Of a stretch of 33,319 bases of DNA, positions 1-8,043 are shown piece after piece. Source of the DNA: Crocinitomicaceae bacterium (GTDB lineage: Bacteria > Bacteroidota > Bacteroidia > Flavobacteriales_D > Crocinitomicaceae); NCBI GenBank assembly GCA_024643545.1, contig JAHEMR010000015.1, positions 1 to 33,319 on the forward strand, written 5' to 3'. Within the stretch, counting starts at the first letter, position 1. The number at the start of each line of letters is the position of its first letter. The notes beneath the pieces were generated by a model. It worked only from the letters and a program-made list of their open reading frames with translations, did no database searches and was not told the DNA's origin. The position numbers and the translations under genes are program-made.

Positions 1-1
1 A

Positions 2-97
2 TCATTCAATGCCAAAATAAAAGCTTTTAGAGCACAATTTAGAGGAGTTCGAAATGTTGATTTTTTTCTTTTTAGATTAACCCAAATTTATGCCTAG
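2..97 (+). mobile_element. 3' end of an ISAon1/ISL3-type transposase gene (5' part outside window)
   Basis: Frame 2 is open from the window edge to a TAG stop at 95-97 and gives 31 residues beginning SFNAKIKAFRAQFRGV and ending FRLTQIYA. This matches from memory the conserved C-terminus of Bacteroidota transposases of the ISAon1/ISL3 group (DDE_Tnp_ISL3 fold), including the Ser-Phe-Asn-Ala-Lys-Ile-Lys segment. Only the tail is present, so whether the element is intact cannot be judged. It reads towards the tRNA gene. The family call rests on this short tail. Confidence 0.75.
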
Positions 98-120
98 TCC
101 CCAGGTTTTGGTCTTGATCC
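98..120. mobile_element. Probable right terminal inverted repeat of the IS element
   Basis: The 23 bases directly after the transposase stop run from TCCCCAG to TTGATCC. IS elements of this group usually end within a few tens of bases of the transposase stop, and a GGATCAA-type end is what I would expect. The matching left end lies outside the window, so the boundary is an inference. Confidence 0.4.
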
Positions 121-123
121 GTG

Positions 124-277
124 TTTTTGTTTTTCCCGCTTGTCAACATGAATATTGAACGAAGGTTCAGGATTACGCTGAAGCGTATTCCTTTGGGGGG
201 AGTTCATAAAAAGAACAAACCCAAAATTGCTTTGCAATTTGCGGTTATTTTTGTTTTTCCCGCTTGTCAACATGAAT
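124..277. repeat. Pair of 30-bp direct repeats (124-153 and 248-277)
   Basis: The same 30 bases, starting TTTTTGTTTTTCCCGC and ending CATGAAT, occur at 124-153 and 248-277. The copies are 124 bp apart, which is not a multiple of three, so this is not a repeated protein motif. The second copy leads into a perfect inverted repeat, GTCAACAT-GA-ATGTTGAC (266-283); in the first copy the right arm has decayed. The spacer also holds AAATTGC-TTT-GCAATTT (224-240). It may be a duplicated intergenic module next to the tRNA gene. Confidence 0.8.
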
Positions 278-290
278 GTTGACCGCTGTA

Positions 291-330
291 AAAACAAAAA
301 ACCCGGCACTTGCGTGCTGGGTTTTTGTTT
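291..330 (-). terminator. Rho-independent terminator behind tRNA-Arg
   Basis: CCCGGCAC (302-309) pairs with GTGCTGGG (314-321) around a 4-base loop, with one imperfect pair at 305/318. An A-run precedes the stem and a T-run follows it, so it could act on both strands. It starts 11 bases downstream of the tRNA 3' end on the minus strand. Confidence 0.75.
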
Positions 331-331
331 G

Positions 332-405
332 TGACCTTGTCAGGATTCAAACCTGAAACCTTCTGAGCCGTAATCAGATGCGCTATTCAGTTGCGCCACA
401 AGGCC
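332..405 (-). tRNA. tRNA-Arg (anticodon ACG)
   Basis: The minus strand folds as a 74-nt cloverleaf. The acceptor stem is GGCCTTG/CAAGGTC with one G-U pair, the D arm is closed by GCGC/GCGC, the anticodon stem is TCTGA/TCAGA around the loop TTACGGC, and the T stem is TCAGG/CCTGA around TTTGAAT. Loop positions 34-36 are ACG, the arginine anticodon normally changed to inosine by TadA and read as CGN. The discriminator is A. CCA is not encoded and would be added by the nucleotidyltransferase. Confidence 0.93.
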
Positions 406-416
406 GTTTCTGAGTG

Positions 417-424
417 CAAAGATA
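417..424 (-). promoter_or_regulatory. -7 box of the tRNA-Arg promoter
   Basis: On the minus strand these bases read TATCTTTG, a full match to the Bacteroidota -7 consensus TAnnTTTG. The box ends 11 bases before the mature tRNA 5' end, which fits a short 5' leader. No clear TTG element is seen about 19 bases further upstream. Confidence 0.55.
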
Positions 425-575
425 TACAAATTTCAATAAACGTTGTGTTTTTTTTCGGAAAAAATGAGGTGAAACCGAATAAATGTGTTGCTTTCTCTTC
501 ATTTTTACGTAATTTACAGATTATCCATTTTGAGCTAAACCATATCCCATTTGGTTTGTTATTAAAAGAAAAAAC

Positions 576-1166
576 ATGAAAAAAATGACCTATATACTTC
601 TTGGTTTTGTTGGCATTGTTCTAATATTCGTAGTCTTTATGTCCTTCCGCTATTCAAACATCGAAATGCCTAAATACACTGTTCTAAAATCTTACGGGAA
701 AAACATTGAGCTTCGTCAATATCCAAACATGATTGTGGCAAAAACGCAATTAAAAGACAAATCTTTTGAAAACTCTGGAAGTGATGGTTTCCGTAGCATC
801 GCAGGATACATCTTCGGCGGAAATGAGAAATCGGAAAAAATTGCCATGACTTCTCCAGTTGTCATGGAATTAAGCGACTCCGCAACGATGTACTTCGTCA
901 TGCCAAGCAAATATAAAAAAGATGAATTACCAAATCCATCTAACAAAAATGTAACGATTCAAGAAGAGGTTTCTAAAGTACTTCTCGTTGTCAGATATGG
1001 TGGTTATTCCAACGATGAACGCATTGAAAGTCATATTGCAGTCCTGAAAAACATTATTCAAAAACACAACTTAAAAGCGACGGGGGGATTCATGTACATG
1101 GGGTACAATGCGCCTTGGGACATCATCAACCGTAGAAACGAAGTAGCGGTGGAAATCATTCCCTGA
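576..1166 (+). CDS. SOUL-family haem-binding protein, membrane-anchored
   Basis: A protein of 196 residues. Residues 4-25 are a hydrophobic segment, either a signal anchor or an uncleaved signal peptide, so the SOUL domain (about residues 32-195) should sit outside the cytoplasm. Family features include the YTVLKSYGKNIELRQYP strand, the KIAMTSPVVMEL segment near residue 90 and the C-terminal GYNAPWDIINRRNEVAVEI. SOUL/HBP proteins bind haem or tetrapyrroles; their bacterial role is not settled. The start at 576 gives MKKM; a second ATG three codons on is nearly equivalent. It stands alone between the tRNA and acs and has no evident partner. Confidence 0.88.
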   Translation: MKKMTYILLGFVGIVLIFVVFMSFRYSNIEMPKYTVLKSYGKNIELRQYPNMIVAKTQLKDKSFENSGSDGFRSIAGYIFGGNEKSEKIAMTSPVVMELSDSATMYFVMPSKYKKDELPNPSNKNVTIQEEVSKVLLVVRYGGYSNDERIESHIAVLKNIIQKHNLKATGGFMYMGYNAPWDIINRRNEVAVEIIP

Positions 1167-1256
1167 TTTCGAAGTAGGTTTTATGCTAACATCTGATTGA
1201 TTATTGCTAATTTTCCTCGTGAAGAAGAAGTATTTTCGACAAGCAAAGCTATAACC

Positions 1257-3167
1257 ATGTATCCATACCAAATCAAAAGCCTTGATGCATACCATCAAGC
1301 ATATCAAAAAAGTGTAGAGCAACCTGAAGAATTTTGGGCGGAAATCGCTGAAAACTTCGTTTGGAAAAAGAAATGGGATAAAGTCCTGGAATGGAATTTC
1401 ACGGAACCTTCTGTCAAATGGTTTCAAGGAGGAACATTGAATATTACCGAGAATTGCCTGGACCGACACTTGGCGGAAAGAGGCAACGAAACAGCCCTCA
1501 TATGGGAATCCAACAATCCACAGGAGGCATCTAGGTCTTTCTCGTATTCCGAATTACACCACAAAGTCATGCAGTTTGCCCACGTTCTTCAAAACAACGG
1601 CGTGAAAAAAGGTGATCGCGTGTGCATCTATATGGGAATGATTCCCGAACTTACAATTGCAACGTTAGCCTGTGCTCGAATTGGCGCCATTCACTCGATC
1701 ATTTTCGGTGGATTCTCTGCTCAAGCAATCGCCGATCGTTTGGATGATGCGCAGGCGAAATTCATTGTAACTTGTGATGGTGCATTTCGTGGAGCGAAAG
1801 ACATTCCTTTAAAATCAGTAATCGATGATGCGTTAGTTGGAAATAAAACCATTGAATGCGTCATCGTTTGTGAACGTACAGCTGTTCCCGTTTCCATGCT
1901 GAAAGGACGCGATGTTTGGTGGAGTGATGAAATTCAAAAAGTGGAGGAAGCCGGAAATCCATTTTTTCCCGCTGTTGAAATGGATGCAGAAGACATCTTG
2001 TTTATTCTTTACACATCCGGATCAACAGGAAAACCGAAAGGTGTTGTGCATACGGTTGCAGGATACATGATTTGGACTAACTATACCTTTGTGAATGTCT
2101 TTCAATATGAACCGGGACAAATTCATTTTTGTACGGCTGACATCGGCTGGATCACTGGTCACAGCTACATTGTATACGGACCTTTAAGCGCCGGAGCAAC
2201 TTCACTGATGTTTGAAGGAATTCCAACGTATCCGGATGCAGGACGATTTTGGGACATCGTTGACAAATTCAAAGTTGACATTCTGTACACCGCACCAACT
2301 GCAATTAGAAGCTTAATGGGCTTTGGATTAGAACATGTGGTGGACAAAGACTTAAGTTCCTTAAAAGTACTTGGATCCGTAGGTGAACCAATCAATGAAG
2401 AAGCATGGCATTGGTATGCTGAACACATTGGTAAAAATAACTGTCCTGTCGTCGATACTTGGTGGCAAACGGAAACTTCTGGCGTGCTTATTTCGAACCT
2501 AGCTGGAGTCACCCCAAGTAAACCATCTTTCGCTACTTTACCATTGCCGGGAGTACAACCTTGCCTAGTGGATGATGCCGGAAATGAAATCGAGGGAAAT
2601 GGCGTGAATGGAAACTTGTGCATCAAATTTCCATGGCCTGGAATCATTCGCACAACCTACAATGATCACGAGCGTTGTCGACAAACGTACTTTTCTGTTT
2701 ACGAAAACTATTATTTCACAGGTGACGGTTGCTTACGTGACGAAGATGGAATGTACCGCATTACAGGACGCGTGGACGATGTCTTAAACGTTAGTGGACA
2801 TCGAATCGGAACAGCAGAAGTGGAAAACGCCATCAATATGCACACCGGCGTCATTGAAAGTGCCGTGGTAGGATATCCACACGACGTCAAAGGACAAGGA
2901 ATCTATGCGTATGTCATTATGGAACAACTGCATTCAGATCCCGCATTGACCAAACAAGACATTCTACAAACAGTTTCCCGTATTATTGGAGCCATTGCAA
3001 AACCAGATAAAATCCAATTTGTTTCTGGACTTCCAAAAACACGAAGTGGAAAAATCATGCGTCGCATTTTACGTAAAATAGCAGAAGGTGACACCTCAAA
3101 TCTAGGAGACACAAGTACTTTATTGGATCCATCAATTGTTGATGAAATCAAATCCGGCGCGTTTTAG
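1257..3167 (+). CDS. acs: Acetyl-CoA synthetase (AMP-forming)
   Basis: It converts acetate, ATP and CoA to acetyl-CoA through acetyl-AMP in the cytoplasm. The frame opens at a TTG at 1197, but I take ATG 1257, which gives MYPYQIKSLDAYHQAY and 636 residues, the usual Acs length. Family motifs are the P-loop YTSGSTGKPKGV (about 252-263), the GWITGHSYIVYGPL segment, TWWQTETSG (W402-W403, which shape the acetate pocket), YFTGDG, and the C-terminal SGKIMRR with catalytic Lys599. That lysine is the one inactivated by acetylation in characterised Acs enzymes. The stop overlaps the convergent amylase stop by 4 bp. Confidence 0.96.
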   Translation: MYPYQIKSLDAYHQAYQKSVEQPEEFWAEIAENFVWKKKWDKVLEWNFTEPSVKWFQGGTLNITENCLDRHLAERGNETALIWESNNPQEASRSFSYSELHHKVMQFAHVLQNNGVKKGDRVCIYMGMIPELTIATLACARIGAIHSIIFGGFSAQAIADRLDDAQAKFIVTCDGAFRGAKDIPLKSVIDDALVGNKTIECVIVCERTAVPVSMLKGRDVWWSDEIQKVEEAGNPFFPAVEMDAEDILFILYTSGSTGKPKGVVHTVAGYMIWTNYTFVNVFQYEPGQIHFCTADIGWITGHSYIVYGPLSAGATSLMFEGIPTYPDAGRFWDIVDKFKVDILYTAPTAIRSLMGFGLEHVVDKDLSSLKVLGSVGEPINEEAWHWYAEHIGKNNCPVVDTWWQTETSGVLISNLAGVTPSKPSFATLPLPGVQPCLVDDAGNEIEGNGVNGNLCIKFPWPGIIRTTYNDHERCRQTYFSVYENYYFTGDGCLRDEDGMYRITGRVDDVLNVSGHRIGTAEVENAINMHTGVIESAVVGYPHDVKGQGIYAYVIMEQLHSDPALTKQDILQTVSRIIGAIAKPDKIQFVSGLPKTRSGKIMRRILRKIAEGDTSNLGDTSTLLDPSIVDEIKSGAF

Positions 3168-4543
3168 TTTTTCAGAATGAGGTACTGATAAGGAGCCAAA
3201 TTCACCGTGCTTCCTAAGGTATAACTTGCATTTGTGAGTGCATTGGTCCAACTACCCGTCAGCGGACTTGGTACCGTAATCGTTTGATTCGAATTGCGCA
3301 CATTTACGATGATCACTACATTCTCTGATCCCAATGTTTTCTTTAAACAAAGCACGTTGGTGGAAATAGCGTAATTCGAAATACTTCCTTTGCGCGCCGC
3401 CGCGGATTCATTATGAAATGCCAACAGATCTTTATATGCTTGAAGCATGTCCTGATTGATGGTCCAATTGATGGGAGAATTGGTGAAAAATGGGGTAGTG
3501 GTACTGCGACCAACTTCTTGTCCCGTGTAAATCAAGGGAACACCGCCCATAAATAGTGTCGAAACCGAAGCTGCTAATGCTCCAGCTTTCCCATTGAATA
3601 GCGACCATGGCGAAGCATCCCAAGCGGACTCATCGTGATTGGTTGTAAAACGAATCTTGTGCTTTCCAGCTGGCATGTTTGTATATTCAGCTAAGTGTGT
3701 ATTGTATAAATTCGTGATGGAAGCAGTCCCAGCCCATAAATTCTTTGCGGCCGTGTAGAAATTCCATCCATACGTTAAATCGAATCCAGCTGTGTAATGG
3801 TCTACACGGGTACCTTCCGCCAAAAACAGTAAATCGCGGTTAGGAATCGCTTCCAAAGAAGTCAATGCTTGTTGCCAAAATTCAAATGGCACACCATCAG
3901 CGTAATCACAACGGAATCCATCCACATTTGCTTCAAGTACCCAATATTTCATGGCGTCAATCATCGCTAATTTCATATTTGTATTATTGAAATTTAAGTC
4001 TGCGACATCGTTCCAATTCGTTCCCGGAGGAATAATGATATTTCCCGCCGCGTCTTGTGAGTACCAATCGGGATGAGCAGAAATCCATGTATTATCCCAA
4101 GAAGTATGATTTGCCACCCAATCCAAAATAACAGACATTCCCAATTGATGAGCTAGGGTTGTCAATGTCCTCAAGTCTTCCAAAGAACCATATTCTGTGC
4201 TTACTTTTTTGTAATCCTTCACGCAATAAGGTGAATGAACACTGTTTAAAACACCTTCTTCATAAATCGGCATCAACCAGATGGTATTTACTCCAAGTGC
4301 TTTTATTTCATTCAAACGATTAATCACTCCTTGTAAATCTCCCGTTGAACTAAACGCACGTATGTTCACTTCGTAGATCACTGCGTCTTCCGTTGCAGGC
4401 ATTGATGCATATGGTGTACCATATTGATGGTAACCAGAAGGATCTGTTGGAATCGGTGGTGTAGGTGTGGGAACTTTATCCTTCTTACAAGAAGTCAAAA
4501 CTACCAGCATTAAAAAAACATTCAGAAAGTATTTCATAAGCAT
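3164..4543 (-). CDS. GH13 alpha-amylase-family lipoprotein
   Basis: A protein of 459 residues. It starts with a lipoprotein signal ending LTSC (Cys19), followed by KKDK and a Pro/Thr linker, so it is probably membrane-anchored and perhaps on the cell surface. The (beta/alpha)8 barrel carries all four GH13 regions: DWVANH (141-146), GFRCDYADG with nucleophile Asp213, FLAEGTR with acid/base Glu243, and TTNHDES with transition-state Asp304. A short C-terminal beta domain follows. The family acts on alpha-1,4-glucans such as starch, glycogen or maltodextrin. ATG 4537 is an alternative start that gives the same signal peptide. A -7 box lies just upstream at 4554-4561. No sus-type genes adjoin it. 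Confidence 0.93.
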   Translation of the reverse strand: MLMKYFLNVFLMLVVLTSCKKDKVPTPTPPIPTDPSGYHQYGTPYASMPATEDAVIYEVNIRAFSSTGDLQGVINRLNEIKALGVNTIWLMPIYEEGVLNSVHSPYCVKDYKKVSTEYGSLEDLRTLTTLAHQLGMSVILDWVANHTSWDNTWISAHPDWYSQDAAGNIIIPPGTNWNDVADLNFNNTNMKLAMIDAMKYWVLEANVDGFRCDYADGVPFEFWQQALTSLEAIPNRDLLFLAEGTRVDHYTAGFDLTYGWNFYTAAKNLWAGTASITNLYNTHLAEYTNMPAGKHKIRFTTNHDESAWDASPWSLFNGKAGALAASVSTLFMGGVPLIYTGQEVGRSTTTPFFTNSPINWTINQDMLQAYKDLLAFHNESAAARKGSISNYAISTNVLCLKKTLGSENVVIIVNVRNSNQTITVPSPLTGSWTNALTNASYTLGSTVNLAPYQYLILKN

Positions 4544-4553
4544 TGCTAAGTGT

Positions 4554-4561
4554 CAAATATA
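4554..4561 (-). promoter_or_regulatory. -7 box upstream of the GH13 gene
   Basis: The minus strand reads TATATTTG, a full match to TAnnTTTG. The box ends 10 bases before ATG 4543, so the leader would be only a few bases long, or the mRNA would start between the two candidate ATGs. A matching -33 TTG at about 19 bases is not evident. Confidence 0.5.
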
Positions 4562-4684
4562 CACACAATACAAACAACTTAGGACTTCATTGACAAGAGC
4601 TCCATTAAAATAAGTTCAATAAAATCATGTTAAACAGTTCCAAAGAATTTTTTTTTGAAAAAATGATGGGGAATTTGTTAAAAT

Positions 4685-4702
4685 GTAAACTAAATAGTTA
4701 AC
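4685..4702. promoter_or_regulatory. Candidate autoregulatory operator of the toxin-antitoxin operon
   Basis: GTAAACTA-AA-TAGTTAAC is an inverted repeat with 8-bp arms and one mismatched pair. It ends one base before the TTG start codon of the toxin gene. HigA-type antitoxins repress their own operons by binding such palindromes. A TAACTTTG box (4699-4706) overlaps its right edge. Both roles are inferred from position. Confidence 0.45.
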
Positions 4703-4703
4703 T

Positions 4704-5045
4704 TTGAAAAAGATTAGAGAATTTAGATTTTATAAAGAGCGGTTTTTAAGCTTCTACTTTGAGCAATCGCCCAAAGTTCAAACAAAAATCGATTACATCC
4801 TAGATTACATTCGTTTTGAACGAGAAGTTCCAAAGAAATTCTTCAAGAAACTGGTTTCAAGCAATGGCATCTATGAAGTTCGCGTGTTAACGTCAGAAAA
4901 GAGTATTCGCATTCTTTGTTTCAAAGAAAAAGAAGAATTGATTGTCCTCACGAATTGTTTTGTGAAGAAGTCGCAAAAAACGCCAATAAAAGAAATTCGT
5001 TTAGCAGAAAAATTAAAAAAAGACTACAGCCATGGAAAAGATTAG
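4704..5045 (+). CDS. HigB/RelE-type toxin (phage-derived Gp49-like family)
   Basis: A basic protein of 113 residues that resembles Bacteroidota RelE/HigB-like toxins: an N-terminal FRFYKERF strand, a helical KVQTKIDYILDYIR segment, then GIYEVRVLTSEKSIRILCF and the C-terminal KKSQKTPIKEIRLAEKLKKDY. Members are usually ribosome-dependent mRNA endonucleases. The start is a TTG; no in-frame ATG fits, and homologues begin near this point. The toxin precedes the antitoxin, the typical HigBA order, and overlaps it by 14 bp. The TTG coincides with a TAACTTTG box, so the true promoter and start need checking. Confidence 0.85.
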   Translation: MKKIREFRFYKERFLSFYFEQSPKVQTKIDYILDYIRFEREVPKKFFKKLVSSNGIYEVRVLTSEKSIRILCFKEKEELIVLTNCFVKKSQKTPIKEIRLAEKLKKDYSHGKD

Positions 5046-5322
5046 CACATTCGAAGAATTATTACAAGCCAAATACGGTTCCAAAGGGTCCGAGAAACGC
5101 GATCAATTCGATCGTGAGTCAATCGCCTTTCGCCTTGGCGAACAACTCAAAGCAGCGCGAAAAGAAGCGAAGCTATCACAAGAACAATTAGCCGAAAGAA
5201 CCGGCACCAAAAAAAGCTACATCTCGCGCATCGAGCGCGGGATGAGCGACATTCAATTCTCCACTTTTTTCAAATTGGTTGAAATTGGCTTGCAACGTCG
5301 ATTGCTTGTGGAGATTATCTGA
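5032..5322 (+). CDS. HigA-type antitoxin, XRE-family helix-turn-helix
   Basis: A protein of 96 residues. A lambda-repressor-like HTH spans about residues 32-88 (LKAARKEAKLSQEQLAER, then SYISRIERG). The N-terminal 30 residues are charged and could contact the toxin. It should neutralise the upstream toxin and repress the operon, with the palindrome at 4685-4702 as the likely site. Its start lies inside the toxin gene (14-bp overlap), which points to translational coupling. Its TGA stop directly abuts the TAA of the convergent symporter gene, with no base between. Confidence 0.88.
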   Translation: MEKISTFEELLQAKYGSKGSEKRDQFDRESIAFRLGEQLKAARKEAKLSQEQLAERTGTKKSYISRIERGMSDIQFSTFFKLVEIGLQRRLLVEII

Positions 5323-6993
5323 TTACCAAAATATGGTGTAAAGAGCCACGAGTAAAGAAAGAATCACGAGCATTCCAACAATGAATCCGTTGGATAAACG
5401 AAACATGCTTCGGTCAATTTCCATGGCGTTTGGAACAACGCCACGTTTCGATTCCCTTAAACTGATTATAATCATTCCAATCGCGCAAAGGACGAATACA
5501 AATCCCATGCGGTCAATGAACGGAATTTCGTAAACACCATTTGCATTTTTTACCGCGAATCCAAGTGGATTCAAGCCTTTCAAAGAAACGAAAAGTGGAA
5601 AGAATTTTAACAAAATGGAAAACAGGAATCCACCAATTGTTGCGAAAAGTGCCGCGTTAGACGTTGTCTTTTTCCAGAAGAATCCAAAGATAAACATGGC
5701 AAAAATCCCAGGACTCACGAATCCCGTGTATTCTTGAATGTATTGGAATCCTCCTTTTTTATCAATCCCTATAAACGGCGAAACAGCCATGGCAATAAGC
5801 ATCGCAACAACAATCGAAATTTTACCTACGTTCACCAAGGTTTTCTCCGATGCTTCTGGTTTGATTTTCGTTTGATAAATATCCAAGGTGAAAATAGTTG
5901 CAATACTATTCGCTTTTCCCGCCAAGGAAGCAACAATCGCCGCTGTCAATGCCGCAAAGGACAATCCTTTTAATCCTGAGGGTAATAAATTCAGAAGTAC
6001 GGGATATGCTCGGTCTGGATTTAATTCTCCTCCCTGTAACATCTCGGTTTGAAAATGTCCGTTTTGATACAGCACATACGCTGCGATTCCAGGCAGAACA
6101 ACAATTACCGGCATCAATAATTTTAAAAATGCGGCAAACAAAATTCCACCACGCGCTGTTTTTAAATCTGCACCTAATGCCCGTTGCGTGATGTACTGAT
6201 TGCATCCCCAATAATTTAAGTTGATGATGAGCATTCCTCCAATCAAAACAGAGAGACCAGGTAGGTCCATGTAGTTGGAATTTGATTTATCGAAAATCAT
6301 GTGAAAATGATCGCCTGCTTGACTTTTTAAATACGACAAGCCATCCCAAACGCCGGATCCACCAAACTCTTTGGCTACTAGATCGACTGCCAAATACGTC
6401 GTAACGAGTCCGCCGAGGATTAAAAAGAACACTTGAATGACATCCGTAAATCCAATGACTTTCATTCCTCCAAGGGTAATAATCACGGCGAAAATCGCTA
6501 AAAAGGCCATACAGAAGAACAAGTTCAATCCAGAAATACTACTTATGGCCAAAGCACCCAAATACAAGATTGCTGTTAAATTGACAAACACATACAACAT
6601 CAACCAAAAAACCGCCATAATCATGGCCACTTGTCCATTGTAGCGCTTTTTCAAATACTGTGGCATCGTTGAGATTTTATTCTTCAAGTAAACAGGCATA
6701 AAGAACACAGCAACAAGGATTAAGACCGCTGCAGACATCCATTCATAGGTGGCGATGGCTATTCCCATTTTGAATCCACTTCCGCTCATTCCGATAAATT
6801 GCTCCGCACTGATGTTACTGGCAATTAACGAAGCACCAATTGCCCACCAAGTCAGGGATCCTTCCGCTAAAAAGTAATCTTGGCTATTCAAGGATTCTTT
6901 TTGCTTGCGCTTATAAATCCAAAAACCGTAACCGACAATGATGACAAAATACACGAAAAAGACAAGGAAATCGGTCGTAGATAAGGTATGCAT
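5323..6993 (-). CDS. Sodium/galactose symporter, SSS family (SGLT-like)
   Basis: A 556-residue polytopic inner-membrane protein with about 14 hydrophobic segments. Sugar-site residues known from Vibrio vSGLT appear in matching contexts: Asn60 and Gln65 in SNISAEQFIGMSGSG, Glu84 in TYEWMSA, Asn258 and Tyr261 in INLNYWGCNQYITQR, Lys291, and Gln420 in FQYIQEYTGF. This favours galactose or glucose as substrate. The TM8 stretch is IVASLAGKANS, with a lysine (Lys360) near the expected sodium site. It is the last gene of the galactan operon, 3 bp after galT. The locus supplies this transporter for released galactose. Confidence 0.92.
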   Translation of the reverse strand: MHTLSTTDFLVFFVYFVIIVGYGFWIYKRKQKESLNSQDYFLAEGSLTWWAIGASLIASNISAEQFIGMSGSGFKMGIAIATYEWMSAAVLILVAVFFMPVYLKNKISTMPQYLKKRYNGQVAMIMAVFWLMLYVFVNLTAILYLGALAISSISGLNLFFCMAFLAIFAVIITLGGMKVIGFTDVIQVFFLILGGLVTTYLAVDLVAKEFGGSGVWDGLSYLKSQAGDHFHMIFDKSNSNYMDLPGLSVLIGGMLIINLNYWGCNQYITQRALGADLKTARGGILFAAFLKLLMPVIVVLPGIAAYVLYQNGHFQTEMLQGGELNPDRAYPVLLNLLPSGLKGLSFAALTAAIVASLAGKANSIATIFTLDIYQTKIKPEASEKTLVNVGKISIVVAMLIAMAVSPFIGIDKKGGFQYIQEYTGFVSPGIFAMFIFGFFWKKTTSNAALFATIGGFLFSILLKFFPLFVSLKGLNPLGFAVKNANGVYEIPFIDRMGFVFVLCAIGMIIISLRESKRGVVPNAMEIDRSMFRLSNGFIVGMLVILSLLVALYTIFW

Positions 6994-6996
6994 GTT

Positions 6997-8043
6997 CTAG
7001 GTTGTTTTGTAATGAATGGTAGAAAGTGAGCGAAGTCTTTCCGCGCTTTGCTCTGGTGTGATGTCACGTTGTGCTTCTCCTAACATTTCGTAGCCCACTT
7101 GGAATTTTTTCACATTTGCACTGCGCAACAGTGGTGGATAAAAATGCATGTGTAGTGTCCATTCTGGATGCGCTTTTCCGTCTGTTGGTGCTTGATGAAT
7201 GCCAGCAGAGTAAGGAAATGAACACTGAAAAAGGTTGTCGTATTTGACTGTCAAATGTTGAATCATTTGCGCAAAACTTAGTTGTTGAGCACTTGTCAAT
7301 TGCAACAGATGCTCACAAGGAAATTTAGCGACAATCATTGTTTCAAACGGCCAAGTTGCCCAGAAAGGAACCAACACGACAAAGTGTTCATTCTCTGCAA
7401 CGATGCGCTCTTCTTTACTAATTTCTTGTTGAACATAGTCCAACAAAAGTGGGCGACCATTTTCCTCAAAATAGGAAAACAATTGTTTCTGCGTTTTTGC
7501 AACTTGCGTTGGGATCGAGGATTGTGCCCATATTTGTCCATGTGGATGCGGATTGCTGCACCCCATCACACTTCCTTTGTTTTCAAAAAGTTGCACATGG
7601 TTGATGTAATCCAATGCGCCCAGTATCTGAAATTCAGTTGTCCACGTTTGAACGACGGACAAAATTTCATTCACATTCATTTCTGCCAAAGTCAAGGCAT
7701 GATTGGGTGAAAAACAAACAACTTTGTTGATACCTCGTTCCACTTTGCGCGTGAAAAAGAAGGAATTGGATTCGGAGTCCTCCACTTCATCTTTCATCAA
7801 TGCTGAGAAATCGTTTTCAAACACATAACAATCGGAGTATTCATCGTTTTGAAGTCCATTTGCACGAACATTTCCCGCACACAAGTAACAATTTGGATCA
7901 TGCGACGGACGTTTTTCATCTACGACACTTTCCGTTTGTCCTTGCCACGGACGCAAAGCGCGTTGTGGAGAAACGAGGATCCATTCGTCCAACAAAGGAT
8001 TGTAGCGACGATGTGGATGGATGCTTTGATTAAACTTGTTCAT
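6997..8043 (-). CDS. galT: Galactose-1-phosphate uridylyltransferase
   Basis: It exchanges UMP between UDP-glucose and galactose-1-phosphate in the Leloir pathway. The 348 residues fit class I GalT. The active site is SNPHPHGQ, with His166 and nucleophile His168. The zinc ligands are Cys52 and Cys55 (CYLC), His115 and His166. The C-terminal HQAPTDGKAHPEWTLHMHF segment carries the second metal-site histidines. The start overlaps the galK stop by 14 bp, and the symporter follows 3 bp after the stop, so it is cotranscribed with both. Confidence 0.96.
   Translation of the reverse strand: MNKFNQSIHPHRRYNPLLDEWILVSPQRALRPWQGQTESVVDEKRPSHDPNCYLCAGNVRANGLQNDEYSDCYVFENDFSALMKDEVEDSESNSFFFTRKVERGINKVVCFSPNHALTLAEMNVNEILSVVQTWTTEFQILGALDYINHVQLFENKGSVMGCSNPHPHGQIWAQSSIPTQVAKTQKQLFSYFEENGRPLLLDYVQQEISKEERIVAENEHFVVLVPFWATWPFETMIVAKFPCEHLLQLTSAQQLSFAQMIQHLTVKYDNLFQCSFPYSAGIHQAPTDGKAHPEWTLHMHFYPPLLRSANVKKFQVGYEMLGEAQRDITPEQSAERLRSLSTIHYKTT

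Noticed and set aside
124..277. CRISPR array
   Set aside because: Only two repeats, a 94-base spacer, low complexity and no cas genes.
94..309. A 71-codon minus-strand open frame
   Set aside because: It covers the duplicated 30-mers in two different frames and the IS end; the sequence is repeat-driven and not protein-like.
391..579. A 62-codon plus-strand open frame before the SOUL gene
   Set aside because: It overlaps the tRNA gene and its promoter, and its product shows no family pattern.
3164..4543. The GH13 gene as part of the galactan operon
   Set aside because: It has its own promoter, targets alpha-glucans and is separated from the operon by the HigBA genes on the other strand.
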